Positions 25,701 through 33,231 of a DNA stretch of 64,000 bases are shown here, one piece after another (within the stretch, counting starts at the first letter, position 1; each line of letters opens with the position of its first letter). The stretch spans positions 50,181 through 114,180 of the forward strand of contig JAHBSJ010000010.1 in the NCBI GenBank assembly GCA_019639155.1, read 5' to 3'. A program made the position numbers and the translations under genes. The notes beneath the pieces were generated by a model, which worked only from the letters and a program-made list of their open reading frames with translations, had not been told where the DNA came from and ran no database searches. Source of the DNA: Acidobacteriota bacterium (GTDB taxonomy: Bacteria; Acidobacteriota; Blastocatellia; Pyrinomonadales; Pyrinomonadaceae).

Positions 25701-28261
25701 ATGCCATTGACGTGCCGGTCGTGATCACATTGCCTGAAGGAATGAATTTTGAGCTTGATACCGCCAATTATCTCGAAACTACTTCCGAATTGCTGCCGCC
25801 CGGAATGAATCCCGCAGACGTTCCGCTTGCTCAGGACATTGATGGCCGACGAGTCCTTTTCTTCAATATACCCATACTTCGAAGCCGCTCGAGTGCGATC
25901 ATAAATCTCGACATTTTTCCGCCTGCGAGCGGTGATTTTCAGATCGGATTCTTTGTCTATCCGCCACTTAAAGAGATGTTGGCAAAGGCTAGAGATCTCA
26001 CTACGAACGAGCCGCCCGAGGAGTTGCTCCGTATGGTAGGCCAAGGAGTTCTGACAGAGGAAGAATGTTACGCCGAACTTTTCCGTCAGTTCGCGTTTGC
26101 GGTGATCGGATTGTTTGGTCCGGCAGATGCGTGTTTGGGGGTCCTTTTTGGAGCAGCAACGTTCGTTGCCGACGCCGCCACGGGAGCAGCGTTGAGCAAT
26201 TATGCCGGTGACGGCTCTTATGGCCAGAAAGACATTGTTGAAAATGGTGCGAATGCGACCCTCGGTCTTGTAACTGATATAGCATCGTGTCTTGCAATGA
26301 GCGCACCTATTCCAAAACTTATCTCGTTCGCTTATACGATCAAGAACCTAATGGCAAAGCTGGCGGATTGCTTGAAAATTCCGCTTTACGGCATTAGTCG
26401 TCCGCAATCTTGGGATCCCAACGAAAAGATCGGGCCCGAAGGATTCGGAGCGGAAAGGTTCGTTCCCGTCGAGCAGCCCCTCGAATATCGGATCAATTTC
26501 GAGAATCTGCCAACCGCAACTGCTCCAGCGCAGCGGATCTCGATCACCGACGTTCTGCCGCCCTCCCTTGACCTGCGTACCGTCAGGCTAAAGGAGATCG
26601 GATTCAAACAATACCGCTATGTTGTTCCGCCAAATCAAGCCTTCTATCAGTCACGGGTTCAACTCGGCACGGATCTGAGCAATCTGCAGGCCGATCTTGT
26701 CGCGGGCGTCGATCTGGTCAGCGGTCAAATATTCTGGGATATGACGGCCATCGATCCGCAGACGGGTGAATTGCCGATCGATCCGCTTGTCGGCCTGCTG
26801 CCGCCAAACAATGAAAACAAAGACGGCGAAGGCTATGTGATCTTTACTGTCGAGGCCAGATCCAATTTCCCAAGCAGAACGGTCATAAACAACTTTGCGA
26901 CCATAATATTTGACGACAACGAAGCGATCATAACAGATCCTACAACCAATCTTCTGGATGCCGTCGTTCCCACCAGCACGGTCTTGCCGCTGCCGGCAAC
27001 CAGCGATCTGCCGGTATTTACGGTCGCCTGGACCGGAACTGACGATGAGGACGGTTCGGGGTTCCGCGGCTACGATATCTATTATTCAGAAAATGGCGGC
27101 CCGTATTTCCCGCTTATACGCGATACGCCTGAGACATCGACCGCCTTTATCGGCAAATGGGGCAAGACGTACCGTTTTTACTCGATCGCTTCGGATAGCG
27201 CCGGGAATATAGAAAAACCGCCGATTTTGCCTGACGCAACGATCAGAGTTCGCGGCGGCGACATGGAAGCGGACGTTGCACCTCGTCCCGATGGCAATGA
27301 CGGACAGGTTTCCACTGATGACGTGACGCAGGTCCGCAGGTTTGTTGCCGGCTTAGACACGGATCTGCTGTTTAACGAGTTTCAGCGAGCAGACTCAGCA
27401 CCCAGAACGACCAACGGCAACGGAGCCTTGTCGGTGACTGACGTAATGCAGGCACGGCGTTATGCCTCCGGACTGGACGCAAAACGGGCCGCTGCCGGTC
27501 CGAATGAAGCTCAGTCTTTCAATGCGGCGTCCATCACAGGAAAAGCCATCGCAGATAGCTCGGGGCGCGAGATCCGGCCGATCTTTGTCTCACGAACGGG
27601 CAATGTTGTGACGATCGGGGTCGAACTGCAAGCACAGGGAGATGAGACGGGGGCAAGCTTCACGCTTGAATATGATCCGTCCATTCTGAGCGATCCGACA
27701 AGTATCGTTCTTGGCGACGGTTCAGGTTCCGCTGTATTGACGTCGAATACCACACAGTCCGGACTAGGCAAGCTGGGCATTGTGGTTGACAGGGCTGCGA
27801 ACGATCCGTATCCGGCCGGTACTCACCTCATCATGACCGTGAATTTCACCGTGGCGATGACCGCACCGGCGACGACAATGTTTGGGTTCGGCAATTCGCC
27901 TGTATTACAAGAGATCAGCAACGGTTCGGCCGATGCTCTTTCCACGAAATTCTCGGGACGCAGCGTAATGCTACTGCCGCCTACTTCGGCAGGTGTAAAC
28001 GTAGGAGGCCGTGTGTTTGGAGCAAATGGCGCGGGTTTGCGCGGTGCGGCTGTAAGGATCACTGATCCGTTTGGTGCGGCTAAGATGTCCCGTACGAACT
28101 CATTCGGAATGTTCATCTTCGAGAACATACCGTCCGGTGCTAATTATGTGATCACAGTTTCGTCCAATCGCTATCAATTCACACCGCAGATGGTACAGGT
28201 TCAGGACAACATCGATGATCTGATGTTCACGCCCATTCCACAGCAGTATAAAGGTCCATAG
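19733..28261 (+). CDS. Giant secreted protein: TolB-like propeller, ten CARDB modules, dockerin-like, cohesin-like and Cpd-like domains
   Basis: 2842 residues. A signal/anchor segment (about 8-30) is followed by a TolB/WD40-like propeller (about 95-400; repeated FSPDGSKI and WSPDGTKI). Ten CARDB modules follow, each starting like PDLTVSN (about 498-1755). A mixed region has an Ig-like stretch and the SWDPNEKIGPEG block at about 2225. Near the C-terminus are two calcium-loop segments of dockerin type (DGNDGQVSTDDV, about 2520, and the related NGNGALSVTDV about 40 residues later), a cohesin-like beta-sandwich (about 2612-2715) and an 85-residue Cpd-like domain. It is probably a cell-surface adhesin or polymer-binding protein. 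GGAG lies upstream of ATG 19733. It shares a terminator with the convergent gene. Confidence 0.85.
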   Translation: MRSSRRLSILALSIVISVGGYIIFPHSAYITPSASAEDRSETSSNKGPQTPRPPMVKKAPEGRDPLIGTEDLLVSRGLSRYDDEYFLDLNLTSPAANSTLTSISPGSDFQPAISPDGTKIAFVSQVGGNDGAFVFRRFEIFIMNSDGTNRRRLTYDNFWDSMPTFSPDGTKIIYSTDYADKEFSGLGVFSIELDGSNKTLLFNEDSVCGYYRPNGERKTVASGELGHVPGDIGFDTPNFSPDGSKILVGWYGDLSVFDVASQTCTELFSSYYSQTQARFSPDGSKIALVDRIPVRDPYTGRIVNTKGLRILNADGTPISFFRPENFQTTPTWSPDGTKIAYFASDFYFDNDRWLFNNDQLSIFDLNSSTVEKVYTSPIDYFHNAMAWRGIAVPQYAVSLKFAPATVLGGAVTQGTVKVDPALVPVEGVTVQLSLIGDPMTATLQQSSVFIPFGESEAVFQVDAAPSSVFTSVDILAELGADTARATVVIMPGATPSADLNAVSFTAPASINVNTLFSMSWTLENIGSVSAFSYDDFVYLSVDDQLDDTDVVIQKTRRSTLAAGASVNRTSNFQITTQHAPVSGQYYLIFSTNDSRVTLENGSYANNTLVRPVEVNVVTSDLVLENISLPGQVETGTSFPFSYTVRNVGNGTATGTFSNVLYLSQDNIRGNSDDIFIESFNSSNLAAGASFTRSGNATIQTLPVRPDGNYFFYIATDNGGSVIEGGHIRSQAEANNVHFQPTEFFYRAADLQVTAASSAADVDTDVAFPLTWTTANTGNKDAGAFSERVYFSLDNAVGSDTLLGTFPLSGGLAAGSSVERIQNVSIPFNAIAATGNFYVYVQTDWNNAVNEGANENNNIRFHPVRVRKTQRPNLTVSNITAAATAFFAQTVQVQWTVTNSGSGATNTPVWKDSVYIGTGTTLSGATKLADSSNVSYLNAGESYIATVTVKIPRGLVGSYRFLVQTDSGSQVPESNENDNLANKTVTLSAPPLPDLTVSNVQAPAQVFAGQPIQITWQVNNIGTAMASGDPGANNVSQNFVNRVFLSQNTTLDANDIAIFTGAPMNHIPAGGNRSGTTVILDQNGVNTTKIPANISGNWYVFVLTDQTNRVYEFNNENNNSDYDRVQPGSPMSILITPPDLVIQDQPTAPATANGGQFIPVSFTVKNQGAFATTNGWRDAIYLSADQTIDANDAFLGYVFRSGLGPGEQYVAEMNVKIPDCLNGTYYLIALADYDNRLTEFDPGFNAEANNASPVKEIELTTIPPDLQITNFQITPPITTAGQNVSLSWTVTNTGAGPAVGAWTDRAAVHTTGFNPVTLASAQRQGPLAPGASYTATVNIAIPTFLLGDSFIRFTTDVNSNIAECGAAENNNMVDSAQFGIASILPDLVVDTADAPGMVVAGELFNVSWLGRNAGQPLNGTVTGWRDTVYISTDQTLSNSDRSIGSIINQANLGTNETYQRQLSVNTGNLTAGNYYLLIKADSANNIYEGVNSSPSEQNNVYSIPISVTSPLVDLTAAVNGVQTPTYSGTMVNITWTVSNVGSSSTLGSSWSDHVFLSRDSILDTTDTHLGFQQRTGVLGGGESYQVMKPFYIPNGLTGEYFIFVVTDRNNQIVESNNNNNTSPAYAATLQLAPPADLNITNISAPAAVAMGELNTTISWTVQNSGPNSTSGQWRDSVYFSRDAFWDPADYLVGQKDTQQSLGVNATYTESLTTTIPPIEEGVYYVIIRTDSRNVVRELNEANNTATAVSPTTVSIQTLEMGIPFVTTSIGRNYFFKTDPPDDETMLITLFGDAGRKNELFTKAGSMVSRANYDLQGIPTFNPQENKVDNTEPGAYYTMAATEPIPPAVPPTPPQDITVEAKIIPFSIQRVSPESAGNDGYATIVADGAKYQPGATITLIAPNGETLTSLQSRNGTTKIAAIFDLKGRSAGDYDVVVTNPNNESVMLQDGFEVVNGGGHSLRRSINGPGAIRPGSTGRTRYTFSAINDGLNDAIDVPVVITLPEGMNFELDTANYLETTSELLPPGMNPADVPLAQDIDGRRVLFFNIPILRSRSSAIINLDIFPPASGDFQIGFFVYPPLKEMLAKARDLTTNEPPEELLRMVGQGVLTEEECYAELFRQFAFAVIGLFGPADACLGVLFGAATFVADAATGAALSNYAGDGSYGQKDIVENGANATLGLVTDIASCLAMSAPIPKLISFAYTIKNLMAKLADCLKIPLYGISRPQSWDPNEKIGPEGFGAERFVPVEQPLEYRINFENLPTATAPAQRISITDVLPPSLDLRTVRLKEIGFKQYRYVVPPNQAFYQSRVQLGTDLSNLQADLVAGVDLVSGQIFWDMTAIDPQTGELPIDPLVGLLPPNNENKDGEGYVIFTVEARSNFPSRTVINNFATIIFDDNEAIITDPTTNLLDAVVPTSTVLPLPATSDLPVFTVAWTGTDDEDGSGFRGYDIYYSENGGPYFPLIRDTPETSTAFIGKWGKTYRFYSIASDSAGNIEKPPILPDATIRVRGGDMEADVAPRPDGNDGQVSTDDVTQVRRFVAGLDTDLLFNEFQRADSAPRTTNGNGALSVTDVMQARRYASGLDAKRAAAGPNEAQSFNAASITGKAIADSSGREIRPIFVSRTGNVVTIGVELQAQGDETGASFTLEYDPSILSDPTSIVLGDGSGSAVLTSNTTQSGLGKLGIVVDRAANDPYPAGTHLIMTVNFTVAMTAPATTMFGFGNSPVLQEISNGSADALSTKFSGRSVMLLPPTSAGVNVGGRVFGANGAGLRGAAVRITDPFGAAKMSRTNSFGMFIFENIPSGANYVITVSSNRYQFTPQMVQVQDNIDDLMFTPIPQQYKGP

Positions 28262-28304
28262 CGGTTTTCCTGCATCTGTACGTTCAGGGCTTTTGGCCGC
28301 ATTC

Positions 28305-28339
28305 AAAAAAAAGGCTGTCCCGGAGGGACAGCCTTTTTT
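28305..28339. terminator. Bidirectional Rho-independent terminator
   Basis: GGCTGTCC (28313-28320) pairs with GGACAGCC (28326-28333) around a 5-base loop. It is flanked by an A-run (28305-28312) and a T-run (28334-28339). It serves the plus-strand giant gene and the minus-strand TPR-like gene that converge here. Confidence 0.93.
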
Positions 28340-28352
28340 CTATGTTTACGAG

Positions 28353-29294
28353 TTATTGAAATTTCGACGGGTCTGCGAGCGGCCGAGTGTTCGCAAATCG
28401 CATAAATTCGGGCAAGCCTTCTTTCGTCTTGTTCTTGAATTCATAGATCTGTTCCAGACGGGCCTTCCATTCAGCCAAATTCGGGTGTTTTTGGTCCTCG
28501 GCCCTTCTGATCACCCTGGCGTACGAATCCATCAAAAGATCGATAGCTTTTGCGACCCTGTCGTTCTCTGCCTTGAACTCAGCATCGGACATCGTGTTCT
28601 TTTCCGCCTTGGCTTTCAAAGCCGACGATAGCGATGCCTGCAGATCTTCGTAATATGATGCGATCAGATAATACGGCAGCGGATCGTTCTTCAGCTGCGA
28701 TTCGTACTGCAGCGACCTGAAAATGTTCTCGGCGGCCTGCTTCGGTTCTTTTTCCATCGACAAGCTTCCGTCGATGAAGTACATGTATGCCGAGGCCTCT
28801 GCCTGATTGCTGAACGGAGCGAACGACCCAGGCAGTTTTCCGGCACCCATCATCGACAGGGCATTGCGTGCGTTCTTGACCGCATCGTCTCGATGCTTCG
28901 GGGTCCCGCTGCCGGTTGACATATACCCGGAATACGCAAGATTGAGCATCACATCGACGCTTTCAGGCTTTTCCGCAAGGATCTCGCCGCCAAGTGCAAA
29001 TGCCTTGTCGTAGTCGCGAGCGTCCGTAGCGTCAAAGAAGCGGTCCATCCTGTAGGCGTCCTTCCATGCACGGACCTTTTTCACATTTTCGTCTTTGGCG
29101 TCGTTGCCAAAACGCGTCAAAAACTCTTTGGCAAGATCATATGCCTTTTGGCTGTCTTCCGGCTGCTTTGTGTTCGACAGGGCCGCTATCTCCTTGAGGT
29201 AGTCGGCTTTTGATTTTTGGGTTTGACCGATCGCGGGATCGGCCGAGATTCCGATCGCAAGGGCCAAGGCAAGAATAAACAAGGTGTGTTTCAT
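28353..29294 (-). CDS. Exported helical (TPR-like) protein, function unknown
   Basis: 313 residues. A signal peptide (LFILALALAIGISADPAIGQ) is followed by an all-helical, Lys/Asp/Ala-rich chain with TPR-like spacing (for example DYDKAFALGGEILAEKPES, then MLNLAYSGYMS). There is no catalytic motif. It probably acts as a periplasmic protein-interaction scaffold. It ends at the bidirectional terminator shared with the giant gene. The function is not recognised. Confidence 0.8.
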   Translation of the reverse strand: MKHTLFILALALAIGISADPAIGQTQKSKADYLKEIAALSNTKQPEDSQKAYDLAKEFLTRFGNDAKDENVKKVRAWKDAYRMDRFFDATDARDYDKAFALGGEILAEKPESVDVMLNLAYSGYMSTGSGTPKHRDDAVKNARNALSMMGAGKLPGSFAPFSNQAEASAYMYFIDGSLSMEKEPKQAAENIFRSLQYESQLKNDPLPYYLIASYYEDLQASLSSALKAKAEKNTMSDAEFKAENDRVAKAIDLLMDSYARVIRRAEDQKHPNLAEWKARLEQIYEFKNKTKEGLPEFMRFANTRPLADPSKFQ

Positions 29295-29405
29295 ATTAGT
29301 AAAAGTTGTCAGAACAAAATCGATACTATATCAGACGGTTCTTTCGATGCTCAAATGTCTGAATTAGTTTCGCTTTTGCTGCGCAAGAATACGAAATGAT
29401 TATAA

Positions 29406-29435
29406 CTTGACAACAACGCACTCAACTATTATTCT
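29406..29435 (+). promoter_or_regulatory. HAIR-like HspR operator overlapping the dnaK promoter
   Basis: TTGACA (29407-29412), a 17-base spacer and TATTCT (29430-29435) form a good sigma-70 promoter. Overlying it is CTTGACA-N7-ACTCAAC (29406-29426), which matches the HspR operator HAIR (CTTGAGT-N7-ACTCAAG) at 11 of 14 half-site bases. Because hspR is in the same cluster, this is probably the autoregulated heat-shock promoter. HspR binding would cover the -35. Confidence 0.75.
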
Positions 29436-29524
29436 AATGTCGTGCTCAAGTGGCTCGCCGTTTGCCGGCCTGCTGCAAAAAGACAGTAATTTATTGGCAA
29501 TAATAGCTTATTGGAGACAGAATA

Positions 29525-31465
29525 ATGGGAAAGATAATCGGAATTGACCTGGGAACGACGAATTCGGTCGTAGCGGTGATGGAAGGCGGCGAGCCGATCG
29601 TGATCACAAATAGCGAAGGCGGCAGGACGACGCCGTCGGTGGTCGCTTTTACAAAGGACGGAAATCGATTGGTCGGCCAGGTCGCAAAGCGGCAGGCCGT
29701 GACCAATCCTGAGAATACGCTTTACTCGATCAAGCGTTTCATGGGACGCAAATTCGACGAAGTCCAGGGCGAGATCAAGCAGGTGCCTTATTCGGTAGAA
29801 AAGGCATCGAACGGCGACGTTCGCATCGCGGCGGAAGGCAAACAGTACAGCCCGCCGGAAATTTCGGCAATGGTGCTCCAGAAGCTGAAGCAGGCGGCCG
29901 AAGATTATCTCGGCAGCAAGGTCGATCAGGCCGTGATCACCGTTCCGGCATATTTCAATGACGCTCAGCGTCAGGCAACGAAGGACGCCGGCAAGATCGC
30001 TGGACTCGAAGTTTTGCGCATCGTCAACGAACCTACGGCTGCGGCTCTCGCATACGGACTTGATAAGAAAAAGGACGAGATCATCGCGGTGTTCGATTTC
30101 GGCGGCGGCACGTTCGACATCTCGATCCTCGAGGTCGGCGAAGGCGTGGTCGAAGTGAAATCGACGAACGGCGATACTCACCTCGGCGGTGACGACGTTG
30201 ATGAAGTTCTGGTCGGCTGGATCATCGACGAATTCAAAAAGGATCAGGGCATCGACCTGCACAATGACAAGATGGCGCTTCAGCGTTTGAAAGAAGCGGG
30301 CGAAAAGGCAAAGGTCGAGCTCTCAAGCGCGATGGAAACCGAAATCAACCTGCCATTTATTACGGCGGATGCGTCGGGGCCGAAGCACTTGGTGATGAAG
30401 CTCACGCGTGCAAAGTTCGAGCAGCTCGTCGAGCCGATCCTCAAGCGGCTGATGCCGCCTGTCGAACAGGCCATCAAAGATGCCGGCCTGACGCCTAAAG
30501 ATATCGAAGAGATCGTTCTGGTCGGCGGCTCGACCCGTATTCCGAAGGTCCAGGAAATGGTCAAGGAATACTTCGGCAAGGAGCCGAACAAATCGGTCAA
30601 TCCGGATGAGGTAGTTGCTCTCGGAGCGGCGGTTCAGGCCGGTGTGTTGGGCGGCGAGAAGACGGACATCCTGCTTCTTGACGTGACGCCGCTTTCGCTC
30701 GGTATCGAGACGCTGGGCGGCGTAATGACGCCGATGATCCAGAAGAATACGACCATCCCGACACGAAAGAGCGAGATATTCTCGACCGCGTCGGATAACC
30801 AGACCAGTGTCGAGGTCCACGTTCTGCAGGGCGAGCGGCCGATGGCAGCCGACAACAAAACGCTCGGCAAGTTCCACCTGGTCGGTATTCCGCCCGCACC
30901 ACGCGGTGTTCCCCAGGTCGAGGTGACGTTTGACATCGACGCGAACGGCATCGTGAACGTCTCGGCGAAGGACGTCGGCACGGGCCGCGAGCAGAAGATC
31001 ACGATCACAGCTTCGTCGGGACTCTCGAAAGAAGAGATCGACAAGATGATGAAGGACGCCGAATCGCACTCGGAAGAGGACGAGAAGAAGAAAGCGGCCA
31101 TCGAGGCACGCAACCGTCTGGACGGGCTCGTTTACAGCGTCGAAAAATCGCTGAGCGAGCACAAGGACAAACTCGACGCTGCTGCATCCGGCGACATCGA
31201 ATCGGCCATCAGCGATGCCAAAACGGCGTTGGGCGGTGAGGATGTCGATGCAATGAACAATGCGTTCGAGCGTTTGCAGTCGGCTTCGCACAAGCTGGCA
31301 GAGGTTCTCTACAGCCAGACCGCGGCAGGCGGTGATGATGCGGGCAGCTCGGAACAGGCATCATCTGCATCTGCGGGTGCCGAAGGCGATTCGTCAGGTA
31401 CTGCATCGGACGATAACGTGATCGATGCTGAATACGTTGACGTCGAAGAAGAGAAGAAGGACTAA
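29525..31465 (+). CDS. dnaK: Chaperone DnaK (Hsp70)
   Basis: 646 residues. The ATPase domain starts [13 protein letters not shown] and includes [26 protein letters not shown] and [11 protein letters not shown]. The substrate-binding domain has [18 protein letters not shown]. The C-terminal tail is Ser/Ala/Gly-rich and ends in an acidic EYVDVEEE segment. It folds and protects proteins with DnaJ and GrpE; no grpE is seen here. GGAGA lies before ATG 29525. Expression should be controlled by HspR through the HAIR-like site upstream. Confidence 0.97.
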   Translation: MGKIIGIDLGTTNSVVAVMEGGEPIVITNSEGGRTTPSVVAFTKDGNRLVGQVAKRQAVTNPENTLYSIKRFMGRKFDEVQGEIKQVPYSVEKASNGDVRIAAEGKQYSPPEISAMVLQKLKQAAEDYLGSKVDQAVITVPAYFNDAQRQATKDAGKIAGLEVLRIVNEPTAAALAYGLDKKKDEIIAVFDFGGGTFDISILEVGEGVVEVKSTNGDTHLGGDDVDEVLVGWIIDEFKKDQGIDLHNDKMALQRLKEAGEKAKVELSSAMETEINLPFITADASGPKHLVMKLTRAKFEQLVEPILKRLMPPVEQAIKDAGLTPKDIEEIVLVGGSTRIPKVQEMVKEYFGKEPNKSVNPDEVVALGAAVQAGVLGGEKTDILLLDVTPLSLGIETLGGVMTPMIQKNTTIPTRKSEIFSTASDNQTSVEVHVLQGERPMAADNKTLGKFHLVGIPPAPRGVPQVEVTFDIDANGIVNVSAKDVGTGREQKITITASSGLSKEEIDKMMKDAESHSEEDEKKKAAIEARNRLDGLVYSVEKSLSEHKDKLDAAASGDIESAISDAKTALGGEDVDAMNNAFERLQSASHKLAEVLYSQTAAGGDDAGSSEQASSASAGAEGDSSGTASDDNVIDAEYVDVEEEKKD

Positions 31466-31483
31466 TTGTCCGACAGGCAGTGA

Positions 31484-31522
31484 GCGGCGGACAGTGAGCA
31501 GCCGTTCACTGCCGCCGCTTTT
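31484..31522 (+). terminator. GC-rich hairpin between dnaK and dnaJ
   Basis: GCGGCGG-A-CAGTGA (31484-31497) pairs with TCACTG-CCGCCGC (31506-31518), with one bulged A, followed by TTTTGATT. It may attenuate transcription or protect the dnaK mRNA end, giving more DnaK than DnaJ. The T-run is weak, so full termination is doubtful. Confidence 0.55.
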
Positions 31523-31580
31523 GATTGTCCGCCGAACATTCGTAGAATAGGCAAGACTCGCGTTTGGCTCTCATTACCGC

Positions 31581-32741
31581 ATGGCGAAAAAGGACTATTA
31601 CAAAATTCTCGGTGTCAAAAAGGACGCTAAGGCTGACGAGATCAAGAAGGCCTATCGCCGCTTGGCGCGTAAGTTTCATCCTGACGTGAATCCCGGCGAC
31701 AAAGCTTCGGAAGACAAATTCAAAGAGGTCCAGGAAGCCTACGACGTACTTTCCGATGACAAAAAGCGGAAAGTTTTCGACCGTTTCGGATATTATGCGG
31801 ACAATCTCGATCCTGATTCTCCTTTCGGAGCCTCTGCGGGTGCGGCGGGCGGTGCTGCGGGATTTGATTTTTCAGGTTTCTCTTGGGATCCGGGCACATC
31901 GACGAGCAGCGGATCGAGCTTTCGCGATATCTTCTCCGATCTGTTCGGCGGCAGCGGCGGTGCTAAAGCGCAGCCTGAGCCGCCGCGGCCTTTGCCGAAA
32001 CGCGGCCGCGACATCGAGATGCCGCTGGCTTTGAGTTTTGAAGAGGCATTTTCAGGCCTGACGACGAACATCACCGTCAATCGTTCGGAACAGTGCTCGC
32101 GTTGTCACGGAGCGGGCGACACCGGCGGTCCGGTCGTACAATGCAGTTCATGTAAGGGAACGGGCCAGGTAATGCGCACCGGCGGCAGGCTGCAATTCTC
32201 GCAGGGCTGTCCCGATTGCGAAGGAACGGGACGCCGACGTCAGCCGTGCTCGCTCTGCAACGGAAAAGGCACGACCCCGAAAACCGAGCAGGTCAAGGTG
32301 CGTATACCCGCAGGCGTCGATACAGGTTCGCGTGTCCGAATACCGAAAAGAGGCCACGGCGGGCGTCTCGGAGCGGAGCCGGGCGATCTGTTCATTTTGA
32401 CCAATGTAGGAAAACACCCTTTCCTCACACGCAAGGGCGACAATGTTTACGTCACAGTTCCGATTTCGGTATCTGAGGCAGCACTCGGAGCGAGGATCGA
32501 AGTTCCAACGGTAGAAGGAAAGGCTCAATTGAAAATTCCCGCAGGAACGGAATCGGGCCAGAAGTTTCGTCTGCGGGAACGCGGCTTCCCGAGTCTGAGA
32601 AATCCGAGCCTTCGCGGCGACCAGTTCGTTGAGGTGAAAATAACGCTGCCGCGTGTTTTATCCGAAGAAACCAAGGAACTTCTGCGCGAGTTCGAGAAAT
32701 TGAATCCGGAAAATCCGCGAAAAGCGATGGGACTGGAGTGA
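31581..32741 (+). CDS. dnaJ: Chaperone DnaJ (Hsp40)
   Basis: 386 residues with the class A layout: J domain (5-70) with HPD in [10 protein letters not shown], a Gly/Phe-rich region (about 75-130), a zinc domain with four CXXCXGXG repeats ([32 protein letters not shown]) and the C-terminal substrate domain. It stimulates DnaK ATPase and delivers clients. Its TGA at 32739-32741 overlaps the first unit of the period-8 repeat array that leads into the four-helix-bundle gene. Confidence 0.96.
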   Translation: MAKKDYYKILGVKKDAKADEIKKAYRRLARKFHPDVNPGDKASEDKFKEVQEAYDVLSDDKKRKVFDRFGYYADNLDPDSPFGASAGAAGGAAGFDFSGFSWDPGTSTSSGSSFRDIFSDLFGGSGGAKAQPEPPRPLPKRGRDIEMPLALSFEEAFSGLTTNITVNRSEQCSRCHGAGDTGGPVVQCSSCKGTGQVMRTGGRLQFSQGCPDCEGTGRRRQPCSLCNGKGTTPKTEQVKVRIPAGVDTGSRVRIPKRGHGGRLGAEPGDLFILTNVGKHPFLTRKGDNVYVTVPISVSEAALGARIEVPTVEGKAQLKIPAGTESGQKFRLRERGFPSLRNPSLRGDQFVEVKITLPRVLSEETKELLREFEKLNPENPRKAMGLE

Positions 32742-32800
32742 GTTGCAGAGTTGCAGAGTTGCAGAGTTGCGGAGTTGCGGAGTTTTAGAGTTACGGAGTT
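32740..32800 (+). repeat. Period-8 array GAGTTNNN, left arm of four-helix-bundle element A
   Basis: Seven complete 8-base units start at 32740, 32748, 32756, 32764, 32772, 32780 and 32788: GAGTTGCA three times, GAGTTGCG twice, then GAGTTTTA and GAGTTACG. An eighth GAGTT at 32796-32800 runs straight into the ATG of the four-helix-bundle gene. The register is exact across 61 bases. The array begins within the dnaJ stop codon and leaves no other spacer. The inverted partner is at 33187-33226. Confidence 0.95.
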
Positions 32801-33181
32801 ATGGCGAGCTTTGCAAGATTCGAGGATATAAAGGCATGGCAGAAAGCGTTGGAGCTGACGATCGGTGGTTATCGAATGACATCTGAAAGCTTAATCTCAA
32901 AGGATTTTGGCCTGCGTGATCAGATCCGCCGTGCTGCTGTCTCAACAATGGCTAATATTGCCGAGGGACACGGACGCCGTACGAATTCCGAGTTTGCTAA
33001 CTTTTTGAATTTGGCGCGAGGCTCCGCAGCCGAAGTGCAGTCACATTTACATATTGCAAAAGCACTTCACTATTGCAATGAGGGTGATTTTCGAGAGATG
33101 TACGGTCTTGCAGACGAGGTCTCAAAGATGACTTTATCTCTTGCAAGATTTCTCCGTGAGAATGAAAAGAAAGGTCCTTGA
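32801..33181 (+). CDS. Four-helix-bundle protein (S23/IVP-like, bAvd-related), element A
   Basis: 126 residues of the four-helix-bundle family first known from 23S rRNA intervening sequences: FEDIKAWQKALELT, LRDQIRRAAVSTMANIAEGH, RRTNSEFANFLNLARGSAAE, VQSHLHIAKALHYC. The family is related to the Avd accessory protein of diversity-generating retroelements; its role outside those contexts is unknown. It is inserted between dnaJ and hspR and bounded on both sides by inverted period-8 repeats. The ATG is part of the last repeat unit. No rRNA, reverse transcriptase or variable repeat is nearby. Confidence 0.92.
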   Translation: MASFARFEDIKAWQKALELTIGGYRMTSESLISKDFGLRDQIRRAAVSTMANIAEGHGRRTNSEFANFLNLARGSAAEVQSHLHIAKALHYCNEGDFREMYGLADEVSKMTLSLARFLRENEKKGP

Positions 33182-33186
33182 GTGAA

Positions 33187-33226
33187 AACTCCGCAACTCT
33201 ATAACTTGCTAACTCTGTAACTCAAA
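33187..33226 (-). repeat. Period-8 array AACTCNNN, inverted right arm of element A
   Basis: Five exact 8-base units: AACTCCGC (33187), AACTCTAT (33195), AACTTGCT (33203), AACTCTGT (33211) and AACTCAAA (33219). Each is the reverse complement of the GAGTT motif of the left arm. It starts 5 bases after the four-helix-bundle stop codon and ends 5 bases before the hspR ATG. Confidence 0.95.
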
Positions 33227-33231
33227 GTTCT

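Noticed and set aside
27250..27500. Cellulosome scaffold locus
   Set aside because: Dockerin-like and cohesin-like segments exist in one protein, but no glycoside hydrolases or cellulose-binding modules are nearby.
29406..29460. CIRCE element (HrcA operator) at dnaK
   Set aside because: GCACTC and GTGCTC pieces are present, but the spacing and half-sites do not match TTAGCACTC-N9-GAGTGCTAA. The HAIR pattern and the presence of hspR fit better.
29429..31291. Long minus-strand open frames opposite dnaK
   Set aside because: They are shadows of the conserved dnaK frame, with no family features and no ribosome-binding sites. The same applies to long antisense frames opposite the TonB receptor (34062-35318) and smc (41570-42739).
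32801..33181. 23S rRNA intervening sequence
   Set aside because: The gene family fits, but there is no rRNA sequence on either side; the neighbours are dnaJ and hspR.
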